Shown: positions 1 through 13,315 of the stretch, in pieces
How the letters are laid out: each line of letters begins with the position of its first letter
Position numbering within the stretch: the first letter of the stretch is position 1
NCBI RefSeq assembly: GCF_964642095.1
Contig: NZ_OZ209244.1
Coordinates: 62,001 to 126,000, forward strand
Length of the DNA stretch: 64,000 nucleotides
Direction of reading: 5' to 3'
Source: Fretibacterium fastidiosum
GTDB taxonomy: Bacteria > Synergistota > Synergistia > Synergistales > Aminobacteriaceae
The notes under the pieces: generated by a model
Seen by the model: the letters and a program-made list of their open reading frames with translations, nothing else
Told to the model about the DNA's origin: nothing
The model's database searches: none
Position numbers and translations under genes: made by a program

Positions 1-137
1 GTCGAGTCGAGGCGTACCTCGCCCTTTCGGATCGCCCGCATGATGGCCGACAGGGGCAGTTCGGGCCAGACGGAGCGCAGCATCCGATCCAGCCTTCTGC
101 CGTCGTGGTCCTGGCTCAGGCGGAGGCTGAAGCTCAT
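1..137 (-). CDS. RluA-family 23S/tRNA pseudouridine synthase, N-terminal part only
   Basis: The 45 codons visible begin MSFSLRLSQDHDGRRLDRML and continue with LPLSAIMRAIRKGEVRLD. This is the S4 RNA-binding domain that opens RluC/RluD-type pseudouridine synthases. The catalytic domain lies beyond the window edge, so the target uridine cannot be told. The start ATG overlaps the stop of the upstream YhaM-like gene (ATGA), which implies translational coupling within one minus-strand operon. Confidence 0.75.
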   Translation of the reverse strand, partial: MSFSLRLSQDHDGRRLDRMLRSVWPELPLSAIMRAIRKGEVRLDS

Positions 138-1192
138 TCCGATTTTTCCTCCGCTCCCCCACCTGAAGCGGCCTTCGCCGGCAGGCCACGCCAGAAGCGG
201 CGCTCCAGCAGGGGAATGTAGTCCGTCGTGTCGTGCCCCGCCTCCAGCCCGTCGATCTGCGAGCGCCAGCAGAACATCTTGAAGTCCAGGTCGTCGGAGG
301 CGGCGACGATCAAAGCCTCCTGGGTCGCGGGCAGCACGGGGGAACCGTACTCGCGCCGGCCGTGGTGGCTGACGATGATGTGTCCCAGCGCCAGCGCCAC
401 CCCGTCGTCCAGCCCCTCCTGCTCCGCCAGCACCATGAAGCGATGGTACCCCAAAACGATGTGCTCCGCCACGTTGCCCGGAATCGTCATCTGCGGCGCC
501 GGGTTGAGGGAATAGCTGTCCAGCTTGCCCAGGTCGTGAAGCAGGCCACCGGCCGTCGCCAGGTCCACGTCCACCGGGTAGCCCCTGTCCGCGTAGTGCC
601 GGGCCAGCGCCTTCGCCCCCAGGGCGACGGCCAGGGAGTGCTCCAGGAGCCCCCCGACGTAGGCGTGGTGCATGGAGACAGCGGCCGGCCAGGCCATGAA
701 CTTCTTCCACAGCCCGTGCTTGAAGAAGACCGCTTCCAAAAACGACTTCAGGGGCTCGCGCATCTCCGCCAGGAGCGCGCGGAATTCGCCCTCCATCCTC
801 TCGTCGGACAGGGGTGAGCGTCGGACGAAGCTGTGGGGCGGGTACTTCTCCTGATCGACGTAGTAGACGTCGTTGAAGTTGTACTGAGTCTGTTCGCGAA
901 ACTCCGAGACCTTTCCCTGCAGGCCCACGGCGGCCCCCTCGAACTTCAGATCGCCCAGGTTCAGGGGGTCAAGAGGGTACCGGTCCCCTCCCGACAGGTT
1001 CCACCAGTTGGAGCCGCCCCAGATCTTCCCCTCCAGGTCTCCGGTTCCATCGGTAATCGAGATGTCCCAGAAGGGCTTGTCGTTCCTGTCCTTCTTGCGG
1101 GTCAGCCGGGATACGACGCCCAGGACGTTGAAGGTGGCGTCCAGCGGAAGCTGCCGAACCTCTCTCACCGTTGAGTTCTTCTTTTCTTTCAT
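134..1192 (-). CDS. YhaM-like 3'-5' exoribonuclease (OB fold + HD domain)
   Basis: The 352-residue protein has an N-terminal OB-like segment (about residues 10-120: FWDISITDGTGDLEGKIW, then LGDLKFEGAAVGLQGKVSEF) and a C-terminal HD metal-dependent hydrolase domain. The HD domain shows HHAYVGGLLEHS near residue 175, HDLGK near 219 and HIIVSHHG further on. This order is that of the YhaM family, cytoplasmic exonucleases that trim RNA (and ssDNA) from the 3' end. I chose the ATG at 1192. A longer reading from a GTG at 1261 has no ribosome site and would start a few bases from a TATAAT box, and GGAAGAGG lies upstream of 1192. The gene ends in an ATGA overlap with the pseudouridine synthase. Confidence 0.8.
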   Translation of the reverse strand: MKEKKNSTVREVRQLPLDATFNVLGVVSRLTRKKDRNDKPFWDISITDGTGDLEGKIWGGSNWWNLSGGDRYPLDPLNLGDLKFEGAAVGLQGKVSEFREQTQYNFNDVYYVDQEKYPPHSFVRRSPLSDERMEGEFRALLAEMREPLKSFLEAVFFKHGLWKKFMAWPAAVSMHHAYVGGLLEHSLAVALGAKALARHYADRGYPVDVDLATAGGLLHDLGKLDSYSLNPAPQMTIPGNVAEHIVLGYHRFMVLAEQEGLDDGVALALGHIIVSHHGRREYGSPVLPATQEALIVAASDDLDFKMFCWRSQIDGLEAGHDTTDYIPLLERRFWRGLPAKAASGGGAEEKSE

Positions 1193-1267
1193 CTGCGTCG
1201 ATGTCCTCTTCCCTTTTTCTCGTGCGGCCCCGGCGATGCGTCCTGCCCGGAACCGTTTCACCTAAGA

Positions 1268-1273
1268 ATTATA
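1268..1273 (-). promoter_or_regulatory. -10 box for the YhaM-like gene
   Basis: A perfect TATAAT lies on the minus strand about 75 bp upstream of the chosen YhaM-like start. No good -35 is seen at 16-18 bp, so promoter strength is uncertain. The box shares the roughly 200 bp divergent interval with dcd, which runs the other way. Confidence 0.4.
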
Positions 1274-1396
1274 TATGATTTTTGTGGCATCTCCTCTCCC
1301 GTCGCCCTCCGGTCGGGTGAAAACGGGTACAATAGACGAAGGGGCGGCGCGCCGCCCCCGCATCCCTGCGCCAGGGCGCGGAAGGAGTTTTTCGAC

Positions 1397-1927
1397 ATGA
1401 TCCTCTCCGGAAGGGAAATCGTGAGGGAGATGGGCAGCGGCATCGTCATCGACCCCTTCGACGAACGAAGGGTGAACCCCAACAGCTACAACCTGTCCCT
1501 CCACGGGGAGCTGCTCGTCTACCGGGACGAGGTCCTCAACATGAAGACGCCGAACGCCACCGAAGCCCTCCACATCCCGCCGGAGGGCCTGACGCTGACG
1601 CCGGGCCGGCTCTACCTGGGGCGCACGGCGGAGTACACGAGGACGGAGAAGTACATCCCCATGTTGGAGGGCCGCTCCTCCACGGGGCGCCTGGGCCTCT
1701 GCATCCACGTCACGGCGGGCTTCGGCGACATCGGCTTTGCGGGCTACTGGACGCTCGAGATCTTCTGCATCCAGCCGGTGCGCATCTACGCGGGGGTCGA
1801 GATCTGCCAGATCTACTACCACACCATCGCGGGGGAATACGACCTCTACAAAAGCGGAAAGTACCAGAACAACCGGGGGATCCAGCCCAGCCTGATGTAC
1901 CGGGAGTTCCAGCAGGACCGCGGCTGA
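1397..1927 (+). CDS. dcd: dCTP deaminase
   Basis: The 176-residue protein deaminates dCTP to dUTP to feed dTMP synthesis. It carries the family signature: EGRSSTGRLGL at residues 91-101, whose serines and arginine contact the triphosphate, and AGFGDIGFAGYWTLE ending in the catalytic glutamate E121. The N-terminus MILSGREIVREM and the length fit Dcd. I see nothing that argues specifically for the bifunctional dCTP deaminase/dUTPase version, but this cannot be excluded by eye. AAGGAG sits 9 bp before the ATG. nadK follows after 49 bp and recN after that, so the three probably share a transcript. Confidence 0.9.
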   Translation: MILSGREIVREMGSGIVIDPFDERRVNPNSYNLSLHGELLVYRDEVLNMKTPNATEALHIPPEGLTLTPGRLYLGRTAEYTRTEKYIPMLEGRSSTGRLGLCIHVTAGFGDIGFAGYWTLEIFCIQPVRIYAGVEICQIYYHTIAGEYDLYKSGKYQNNRGIQPSLMYREFQQDRG

Positions 1928-1976
1928 TGTCCCGCCTTTACCCCGATCCCAGCGGACACGGAATGGAGGACCCGGC

Positions 1977-2852
1977 ATGAACGACCTGGGAATGATCGTC
2001 AACCTGCATAAGCCGGAGGCCGTGGAGATGGCGCGGCGCCTCCTGAGGTGGGGACAGGCGAACGGATGCAGCTTCCTGCTGCCGCACCTGGAGGCCTCGG
2101 CGCTGACCGCGGCGGGGCTGAGCGACGAGGAATGGCTGAACACCGTCAAGCTGGCCGTCGTCATCGGCGGCGACGGGACGTTCCTGCGCGCCGCGCGCTA
2201 CGTCCTGGACTCGGACATCGTCCTCCACGGCATCAACCTGGGACACCTGGGCTTCCTCGCCTCCAGCAAACCAGAGGAGGCGGAGTGCGACCTGAAGAGC
2301 ATCCTGGAGGATCGCTTCGACGTGCTGAACCGTCGCGTGCTGCGCTGCGTGCTCTACCGCGACGGCGTCCCCCGCTACACCATCTACGCCCTGAACGACG
2401 TGGTGCTCTCGAAGAACGCCATCGCCCGCCTGCTGCACATCGAGGTGCAGTTCAACGGCCGCTTCTTCGGCATCCTCCCCGCCGACGGCGTCATCATCTC
2501 CTCCCCCACCGGCTCCACCGCCTACGCCCTCTCCGCCGGCGGGCCCATCATCCCACCGCACCTGGACAGCATGCTGCTGGCCCCCCTCTGCGCCCACACG
2601 CTGTACTCCCGCCCCCTGATCGCGGCGGCGACGGACCGGATATCCCTCATCCCCAGAAGCAGCTCACGGGACATCACCCTGACCCAGGACGGACAGCTGG
2701 CCTACGAGGTCTTCACCGACGACAGGATCGACGTCGATCTGCCGCCGGACAAGCTGATCCGCACCGTGGTCCTGCCGGGGCGCAACTTCCTGGACCTCCT
2801 TCAGGAGAAGCTCGGCTGGGGGCAGAGCAGGCCGGGCGTCAACAGGGAGTAG
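1977..2852 (+). CDS. nadK: NAD kinase
   Basis: The 291-residue ATP-NAD kinase makes NADP from NAD in the cytoplasm. The GGDGTFLRA motif at residues 64-72 holds the catalytic aspartate D66. Other hallmarks follow: INLGHLGFLAS and the substrate loop ISSPTGSTAYALSAGGP. Length is usual for the family. A GGAGG precedes the ATG. The stop TAG is 2 bp from the recN start, and this nadK-recN adjacency is common in bacteria. Confidence 0.95.
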   Translation: MNDLGMIVNLHKPEAVEMARRLLRWGQANGCSFLLPHLEASALTAAGLSDEEWLNTVKLAVVIGGDGTFLRAARYVLDSDIVLHGINLGHLGFLASSKPEEAECDLKSILEDRFDVLNRRVLRCVLYRDGVPRYTIYALNDVVLSKNAIARLLHIEVQFNGRFFGILPADGVIISSPTGSTAYALSAGGPIIPPHLDSMLLAPLCAHTLYSRPLIAAATDRISLIPRSSSRDITLTQDGQLAYEVFTDDRIDVDLPPDKLIRTVVLPGRNFLDLLQEKLGWGQSRPGVNRE

Positions 2853-2854
2853 TC

Positions 2855-4504
2855 ATGCTGGAGAGGCTTACCCTGTGGAACATCGGCGGCATCCGAAGGG
2901 CGGACCTCGCCTTCGGGCGGGGCCTCACCGTCATCACCGGCGAGAGCGGAGCGGGCAAGAGCAGCGTCGTGCGGGCCATCGAGTTGGTGGGAGGCAAGAG
3001 GGGCGAGGTGCAGCTGCTGCGGGCCGGGGAGGACGAGGGAGGCGCCGAGGCGTGCTTCGGGACCGACGCCCGCTTTCCAGAGCTCTCGGACGCCCTTCAG
3101 CCTGAGGAGGGGACCCTCCTCGCCCGGCGGACCCTCCTCAGGGGCGGCCGCGCCCGATCCTCGCTGCAGGGCCTGCAAATCCCCCTCGCCACCTATTCCG
3201 TCGCGGCGGCCCGGCTGCTCCGAATCCAGAGCCAGTTCGCGCAGATGGAGCTCCTGGACGATGCGCGCCAGCTGGCCATGCTGGACTCCTGCACCTCCCG
3301 GGAGGCGCGCGATACGGCCCGTGAGCTGTGCCGCGTCTTCGACGAGGCGAGGGCCCGCAGCCAGGAGCTGAGGGCGATGTCGCGCCGGCGGGAGGAGATC
3401 GAACGCCGCTACGCCAACGCTCAGGAGGTCCTGGCCCTCGTGCGGAAGGTGGCGCCGGAGCCGGGGCTGGAGGCCGGGCTGGAGGCTTCCCTCACGGAGC
3501 TGGCCCGCCGCATCGTCCGCCGGGAGCGAGCTCAGGATGCCTTGAACCGGCTCTTCGGGGGGCTCTCTGAGCCGGGGCTCCTGGACGGGGTCAAAAACGC
3601 CGTCGAGACGTTTCAGGAGCTCCTGCCGGACGAGGCCCGCCAGCGCGTTCAGCAGCGGCTCCGAGAGGGGCTTCACGCGATAGAGGACGCCGTGGACGAG
3701 GCCAGGGATGAGCTCAGCGGACAGGAGGAGGACGCGGGGGAGCGGGACCGTCTTGAGGCTCGGCTTGGGGCTTTGCGCCGGCTGAAGCGCCTGTCCAGCT
3801 CCGCGGACGAAGAAGGCCTCCTGACCTACTGCCGGGAGGCCTCGCTCAACCTTGAATGGCTTGAGAAGAGCTACCCAAAGCTTGAGGAGCTCACGGGGGA
3901 ATCGCTGAAGCTGCGCAAGCGGGCAAACGCGCTGGCCATGGAGTTGAGGCGCAGCCGCCAGGAGGCCGCGGCAGCGCTCTCGCAGCGGGTCAACGCACTT
4001 CTGAAGGATTTGGCCATGGAGGGGACCTCCTTTGAGCTGCACCTGCGGGAGCTGGGGAAGCTGCGGCGGGATGGAGCGGATGAGGCGGAGTTCGCTCTGC
4101 GCGACGGCACGAGGGTGGGGCGCGTCGACAAGATCGCATCGGGCGGCGAGCTGAGCCGCCTTTTGCTGGCGCTGCAGCTCTCGCTGCCCCAGGAGTGGAC
4201 GCCGCCGACCCTGGTGTTCGACGAGGTGGAGGCCGGGCTGGGCGGAAGGGCAGCCGTGTTGTCCGGCATGAAGCTGAAGGAGCTGTCCCGAAACGCTCAG
4301 GTGATCCTGGTGACCCACGAGGCCTCCATCGCCGCGCTGGGGGACGCCCACGTCCTGATCCAACGCTCCGGGGGCGAGTCTCAGATCGAGGCGATCGAGG
4401 GGGAGGCGCGCGTGCGCGAGATCGCCCGTATGCTCTCCGGCTCCCCTGACCTGGCCGAAGCCCAGGAACACGCCCGAAGGCTTCTGACGGAAGGCCTCTG
4501 GTGA
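2855..4504 (+). CDS. recN: DNA repair protein RecN (SMC-like ATPase)
   Basis: The 549-residue protein belongs to the SMC-like ATPases that act early in double-strand-break repair. Walker A GESGAGKS is at residues 29-36. A central charged coiled-coil stretch follows (about 150-360). The ABC signature ASGGELSRLLLALQL, Walker B LVFDEVEAGLGG and the H-loop ILVTHEASIAA close the head domain. I placed the start at the ATG just after the nadK stop, preceded by GGGAG. The open frame extends further upstream, but there it overlaps nadK and is arginine-rich shadow. The coiled coil appears a little short but complete. Confidence 0.92.
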   Translation: MLERLTLWNIGGIRRADLAFGRGLTVITGESGAGKSSVVRAIELVGGKRGEVQLLRAGEDEGGAEACFGTDARFPELSDALQPEEGTLLARRTLLRGGRARSSLQGLQIPLATYSVAAARLLRIQSQFAQMELLDDARQLAMLDSCTSREARDTARELCRVFDEARARSQELRAMSRRREEIERRYANAQEVLALVRKVAPEPGLEAGLEASLTELARRIVRRERAQDALNRLFGGLSEPGLLDGVKNAVETFQELLPDEARQRVQQRLREGLHAIEDAVDEARDELSGQEEDAGERDRLEARLGALRRLKRLSSSADEEGLLTYCREASLNLEWLEKSYPKLEELTGESLKLRKRANALAMELRRSRQEAAAALSQRVNALLKDLAMEGTSFELHLRELGKLRRDGADEAEFALRDGTRVGRVDKIASGGELSRLLLALQLSLPQEWTPPTLVFDEVEAGLGGRAAVLSGMKLKELSRNAQVILVTHEASIAALGDAHVLIQRSGGESQIEAIEGEARVREIARMLSGSPDLAEAQEHARRLLTEGLW

Positions 4505-4514
4505 GCGCGTTGTG

Positions 4515-4902
4515 ATACCAATTCGCGTTTAATACCAATTTGCGTCTAAAGGGCAAGAAAGGCCCCCCTGCAAGGGGGGCTGCCCCGAAGGGGCTGGGGT
4601 GTTTTTCATAAGACGCGCCTGTCTGACATTCCCCGTCAACGCCTCCACAAGGCAATCAATTGCCTTGCTTCGGCACAGCCGACCAACGCAGCGCCGCAAT
4701 CGCTGACGCGATTGCATAAGCTGCGTCGTCTGGCCGAGCTGCGGAAGTCCCCCGGACTTCCTTCGCCCTCAGCCGACCGACACGACGCCGACCGCCTGTC
4801 GGCGTCCGTAAGTCGTGTCGTCTGGCCGAACCCCTCCGGTTCGCTGACGCGAACCACCTCCCCTTTCAGGGGAGGCAATCCATATTAAACGCGAATTGGT
4901 AT
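4515..4902. repeat. Family A dispersed repeat, copy 1 (MITE-like)
   Basis: A 388 bp non-coding element is bounded by inverted ATACCAATT(C/T)GCGT ends (4532..4550 and 4884..4902). An extra terminal copy lies at 4515..4530, as if one element had inserted at the end of another. The GC-rich interior forms several short hairpins (GGCCCCCCTGCAAGGGGGGC and similar) and encodes nothing recognisable. It is oriented opposite to the copy at 18389..18820. A further piece of the same interior lies at 4905..4940. TA flanks both ends, which would fit a TA target duplication. Confidence 0.8.
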
Positions 4903-4953
4903 AAAGAAGGGCAAGAAAGGCCCTCCTTGCAGGGAGGGTCAATTTGTGGGCAT

Positions 4954-4996
4954 AAAAAAGGGCGGAGGAAGCTGACACACGTCAGCTTCCTCCGCC
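4954..4996 (-). terminator. Intrinsic terminator of the rRNA operon
   Basis: A perfect 16 bp stem (GGCGGAGGAAGCTGAC paired with its complement, 4-base loop, 4961..4996) is followed on the minus strand by a run of six T. It lies 14 bp past the 5S gene. Confidence 0.92.
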
Positions 4997-5010
4997 TTTA
5001 AATCAGTTTT

Positions 5011-5123
5011 CTGGCAGCGACCTACTCTCCCGTGTGTACCCCACACAGTACCATCAGCGCTCGCAGGCTTAACTTCCGGGTTCGACATGGGTCCGGGTGT
5101 TCCCCTGCCGCCATGGCCACCAG
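5011..5123 (-). rRNA. rrf: 5S ribosomal RNA
   Basis: The interval reads on the minus strand as a typical 5S: CTGGTGGCCATGGCGGCAGG at the 5' end, a central GTCGAACCCGGAAGTTAAGC block, and GTAGGTCGCTGCCAG at the 3' end. Ends are accurate to a few bases. It is the last gene of the 16S-23S-5S transcript. Confidence 0.93.
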
Positions 5124-5182
5124 AAAACAATTCTTTACCCTGCATATACCAACAACCAAAATAGAAAACATCAATGATTTGG

Positions 5183-8180
<2,998 letters not shown>

Positions 8181-8331
8181 TGCCTTCTATTTCGTTGTCA
8201 ATATACACAGGGAAAACTACGGGCAAGATATCGAGGCTCGGCAATCAGCGCCAAACCCTTTAAAAGCACTCCTCGGTTTAAAACCTTAAGACTCGTGTCA
8301 GCTGGACTTGTCCAACTCACCTGGTCTCCTT

Positions 8332-9847
<1,516 letters not shown>

Positions 9848-10034
9848 TAGAAATTACTGCGAATCGACCGACTCGTACTTCAAAAAGCTCAGCAAAAGCC
9901 TCGGGTCACCCCTCAGCCCTCGCTTCACCTCAATATCTCACCCGTAATTCCGTTGTCAAGATGCAAAAACCTAAACCCTTGCTGTTACCGGTTTTTGGTC
10001 TGTCGCGCTGCCCTTCAGCGGCGCAACGGTGAAT

Positions 10035-10062
10035 ATTATACCCCCTTTCGCAAAAGTGTCAA
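10035..10062 (-). promoter_or_regulatory. rRNA operon promoter
   Basis: Consensus TTGACA (10057..10062) and TATAAT (10035..10040) are spaced by 16 bp on the minus strand, about 190 bp upstream of the 16S 5' end. Both hexamers are perfect and the upstream flank (AAAAGGCC and beyond) is partly A/T-rich, as expected for a strong rRNA promoter. Confidence 0.88.
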
Positions 10063-10178
10063 GGCCTTTTTCAAACCTGTCGTTGTTCTGTGACCATGTC
10101 CCCCCGATGTAGGCATGGACCTCGGTCAGGCAAGAGGACAGAGGAAGCGAAAGGGGCCTCTCCTCAGAGCGGTCCTAA

Positions 10179-10375
10179 GGAAACACTGATTAAGTCGCTA
10201 GGAACTGTCACCCGTATTGGCTCCCTTCAGTGCCAGAAACTTCATCAGGCCGCGCGAAGCGCGTGGGGCTTGGGGCGTAGCCCCATTTTTAAACTTAAGG
10301 AAGCGCTGAAGGATAGCCTCCGTTTGATGCTCCTTGATCGCTTTCAACAACTTTTGAAGATTAATCAGCGCTTCC
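10179..10375. repeat. Family B dispersed repeat, copy 1
   Basis: A 197 bp element has inverted termini GGAAACACTGATTAA and TTAATCAGCGCTTCC. Its interior includes GCCGCGCGAAGCGCGTGGGG and TTTCAACAACTTTTGAAGAT. A copy similar over its whole length lies at 35016..35213. It has no coding capacity. The rest of the gene-free stretch 9848..10569 holds the rRNA promoter and about 190 bp before the M28-like gene in which I see no clear signal. Confidence 0.8.
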
Positions 10376-10569
10376 ATAAGTTAAACAGGTCGGGCAACAC
10401 GGAGTGAGGTCGCTTGGCATTGCCCCCTCATTACGATCCTTCACTTTAGTATCCCTTCTCCTTCCCTTTTGCGATGGACTTTTGCGATAGAATAGAGGAC
10501 GAGGCCGAAGCACTGTTTCGATTGTCACCAGGGGGCGTGCCCTTTGAAAAGGATTGGGGAGGAACAACC

Positions 10570-12243
10570 ATGCTGAACGATACCGAACGGGATTTTCTGT
10601 CAAAACTGAATGGGACGGAGATTGAGCGGGACCTCAGGGAGATTACCCGATACGAACGCCCATCGGGCAGCGAAGGAGAGAGGCTGGCTCACGAGTACGT
10701 GGCCAGTCGCCTGGAGGAGAATGGAATGCCCCCTTTGAGGACAACGTTTCCTGCATGGACATTTTCCTTTGGGGAGGCGCGGATGCGCTTTTGGCTCCGG
10801 GGAAAAGAGGGATCCCTTCCCGTGAAGATCTGGGGATACTCGCCCGACGTTTGGGAAAAGCCCGTTCGGGGGAGGGCGGTCTTCGTTCCCCCAGAAAGCT
10901 TTCCGCCAGACTCCATCGCCTGGTTTGCCGACCGCAGCTCCTGGTCTGCAGGGGACCTGGAGGGTAAAATTGTCCTGAGCACCACCCGATCCGCCATTGC
11001 GATCCAGGATGCTTTTGAGCGCGGGGCTTTTGCCTATGTCTTCTGCTGGCCGTACGGCGATGAAGATGTCATACACGAGAGCGCCGTGTGTGCGGGCTGG
11101 GGAGCGTCCCTTCCCGAGGACGTTGAGCTCTATCCGCAGATTCCCGTCTTCGCCGTCAATCGCACAGGGGGCAATCGGTTGATGGAACTTGCCGCATCAG
11201 GAGATCTGGACATCGAGCTCCGCGGCCATTCCAGGTCCGAGGTCAGGAAGCTTCCTCTATTGGAGGCCTGTCTTCCCGGAGACTCCCCCTATTTTATCCT
11301 TCTGGGCTCTCACATGGATGCCAAACACCACGGCGCAACGGATAATGGGACAGGCTGCGCCCTGATGCTGGCTCTCGCCTTACGCTTTTCCAGCCTGAAG
11401 CGGCGGCCTTTTGGCCTGCGCTTCTGCTGGTGGTCGGGACACGAGTTCTCCAAGTACGCGGGATCCTCCAACTATGCGCTCGAGCGTTTTGGGGAGTTGG
11501 ACAAATACTGTCTTTGCTATATCAATGCCGATGTCCCCGGAGCAAAGGGGTCCGAAGATTTCTCTCAGGTCGCCGCAACACCGGACTTCATGGCATTGGC
11601 GCGCGGCGCGGTTCGGGATGTCACGGGGCAGGACGGGGAGCATTTCGGCCCGGTCAATTCCTACGACCAATCCTTCTATAATATCGGCGTGTCCTCGTGC
11701 TTCATATGGTCCTCCCAGACCGCACCAGACTCCCCTCATGCCAGTGGCAAAGGGGGGATGCCCTGGTGGTGGCATACGGAGGAGGACACCTTCGGCAAGC
11801 ACGATATGGAGGTCCTGATGCAGGACTGCCGTCTCTACGCTCTGGGAACCCGCCGTATTCTGGAACCCGGCTGGCTCCCGGACGACAGAGCCCTGTGGGA
11901 TCGTCTGATCGGAGAACTCGAAAAAATAGACGACAGGCAGGTTCCCGACCTGCATTCCATCCTGGTTTCTCTGAAGACCAGTCGTGAGCGGCTGGCGGGA
12001 AAAAGCGGTTTGAAGGAACGCCTATTCGTGATTCGTAAATTGAATCAAGCTCTTTACTGCCAGCGGGCCCCCTATTTTCAGGACTTCCGCATGGGGGAGG
12101 CGTACGTACCTGGCCTGTCCCTGCCGCTGGAAGCCCTGGCCACCCAATCGCTTACGGACAGGGCAAAGTTCGTCCTTGACCGTTATATCCTCGCTCAGCG
12201 CAACCGATTGCTGTCGCTGGCGCAGGAACTGGAGAGGCTTTAG
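10570..12243 (+). CDS. M28-family zinc peptidase-like protein with PA-like insert
   Basis: The 557-residue protein looks like a co-catalytic zinc aminopeptidase of clan MH. The metal-ligand pattern is visible: LGSHMDAKHH (H248), GATDNGTGCAL (D258), WWSGHEFSKYAGS (E292), CYINADVPG (D321) and WHTEEDTF (H402). Residues about 90-220 resemble a protease-associated (PA) insert. The residue before the zinc ligand E292 is histidine (H291), where classical M28 enzymes have the general-base glutamate, so hydrolysis may differ or be lost. There is no signal peptide, so it should be cytoplasmic. The ATG at 10570 has GGGGAGGA upstream; a longer frame from 10474 has no site. It converges on the opp operon and may process imported peptides. 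Confidence 0.7.
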   Translation: MLNDTERDFLSKLNGTEIERDLREITRYERPSGSEGERLAHEYVASRLEENGMPPLRTTFPAWTFSFGEARMRFWLRGKEGSLPVKIWGYSPDVWEKPVRGRAVFVPPESFPPDSIAWFADRSSWSAGDLEGKIVLSTTRSAIAIQDAFERGAFAYVFCWPYGDEDVIHESAVCAGWGASLPEDVELYPQIPVFAVNRTGGNRLMELAASGDLDIELRGHSRSEVRKLPLLEACLPGDSPYFILLGSHMDAKHHGATDNGTGCALMLALALRFSSLKRRPFGLRFCWWSGHEFSKYAGSSNYALERFGELDKYCLCYINADVPGAKGSEDFSQVAATPDFMALARGAVRDVTGQDGEHFGPVNSYDQSFYNIGVSSCFIWSSQTAPDSPHASGKGGMPWWWHTEEDTFGKHDMEVLMQDCRLYALGTRRILEPGWLPDDRALWDRLIGELEKIDDRQVPDLHSILVSLKTSRERLAGKSGLKERLFVIRKLNQALYCQRAPYFQDFRMGEAYVPGLSLPLEALATQSLTDRAKFVLDRYILAQRNRLLSLAQELERL

Positions 12244-12285
12244 GGGCATCGAGAGCTCGATAGAGGGTCCCTCTTCCTCTCCTTT

Positions 12286-13296
12286 TTATCCCCCTCTCGA
12301 GAGAAGGGGATAATGACAGGCGGCAAAATGTCCGCTGCCGACGCCGCTCAAAAGGGGTTCTCTTTCGGAGCACTCCTTCCGGGCATTGGGGCACCTTGGA
12401 TGGAAACGGCAGCCTGACGGCAGGTGGATGGGGCTCGGCAGTTCTCCTGAGATTGCGGTTTCTGTACTTCTGAGCCTCGGATCGAGCGGGGGCTCCGCCC
12501 TCAGCAGGATGTCCGTATAGGGATGTGCCGGGTGCTCGAACAGCGCTTCGGTGTCCGCTAATTCGACAATCCTGCCGAGATACATAACCGCAACGCGATG
12601 CGATATGTGTCTCACGACACGAAGGTCGTGAGATATAAACAGGGTGGTGAGGTGCAGTCGCTCCTGAAGCTCCTCCAGTAAGTTGATGATCTGGGCTTGT
12701 ATGGAAACATCGAGTGCCGAAACCGGTTCGTCCGCGATGATGAAACGGGGGGCCGGCGCAAGGGCTCGTGCGATGCCGATGCGCTGGCGTTGGCCCCCAG
12801 AAAACTCTCCTGGTAAACGGTCTGCGGCCTCCGCTCCAATCCCGACCATGGAGAGAAGATCGTAAAATCGTTTCTCCATCTCGGTTTTGTGACAGACTTT
12901 GTGGAACGTCAGGGCTTCCATAAGCATCTCGCGCACGGACATGCGTGGATTAAGCGAGGAGTAGGGGTCCTGAAAGATCATCTGGAGGTCCCGTCTTACC
13001 TTGCGCAACTCTTGTTTCTCCATTCGAGTGATGTCCTTGCCGTCAAACAGTACGGACCCCTCGTCCGGGGTGTAAAGACGAATGATCGTTCGGGCCAGTG
13101 TGCTCTTACCGCATCCGGACTCCCCCACCAAGCCCAGGTTTTCGCCTGTTTGGATATCCAGGTCGATATCGTCCACGGCCTTGAGGACCTCTTGAGGGTT
13201 TCCCGATATAAAATCCGTGAGCTGCCGCTTCAAGGGAAAGTATTTTTTTAACCCCCGTACCCGTATCAAGGCCGTATCTTTATCCAACGTGTCCAT
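12286..13296 (-). CDS. oppF: Oligopeptide/dipeptide ABC importer ATP-binding protein, OppF/DppF type
   Basis: The 336-residue second ATPase of the importer shows Walker A GESGCGKST, signature FSGGQRQRIGIARAL and Walker B FIIADEPVSALD. The C-terminal Opp-specific extension carries the usual cysteines (GCRFHPRCPNARKEC). The ATG at 13296 has GGAGGG 5 bases before it. The longer frame overlaps the end of oppD. It is the last gene of oppABCDF, 19 bp after oppD. It energises peptide import with OppD on the inner face of the membrane. Confidence 0.9.
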   Translation of the reverse strand: MDTLDKDTALIRVRGLKKYFPLKRQLTDFISGNPQEVLKAVDDIDLDIQTGENLGLVGESGCGKSTLARTIIRLYTPDEGSVLFDGKDITRMEKQELRKVRRDLQMIFQDPYSSLNPRMSVREMLMEALTFHKVCHKTEMEKRFYDLLSMVGIGAEAADRLPGEFSGGQRQRIGIARALAPAPRFIIADEPVSALDVSIQAQIINLLEELQERLHLTTLFISHDLRVVRHISHRVAVMYLGRIVELADTEALFEHPAHPYTDILLRAEPPLDPRLRSTETAISGELPSPIHLPSGCRFHPRCPNARKECSEREPLLSGVGSGHFAACHYPLLSRGG

Positions 13297-13315
13297 GTCA
13301 CCCTCCACCCCTTCC

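Noticed and set aside
2048..2854. A 269-codon N-terminal extension of RecN
   Set aside because: It overlaps nadK in another frame, is arginine/proline-rich, and the true start directly after nadK has a ribosome site.
2801..4471. A 556-codon minus-strand frame opposite recN
   Set aside because: recN on the other strand has all family motifs; this frame has none and is leucine/proline/glutamine-rich.
4515..4902. Possible short genes or a CRISPR-like array inside the family A repeats
   Set aside because: Hairpin units repeat only once or twice, spacing is irregular, and open frames differ between copies. No CRISPR repeats are seen anywhere in the window.
8181..8331. A tRNA gene in the 16S-23S spacer
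   Set aside because: The spacer is about 150 bp and no cloverleaf, CCA end or T-loop motif is found on the minus strand.
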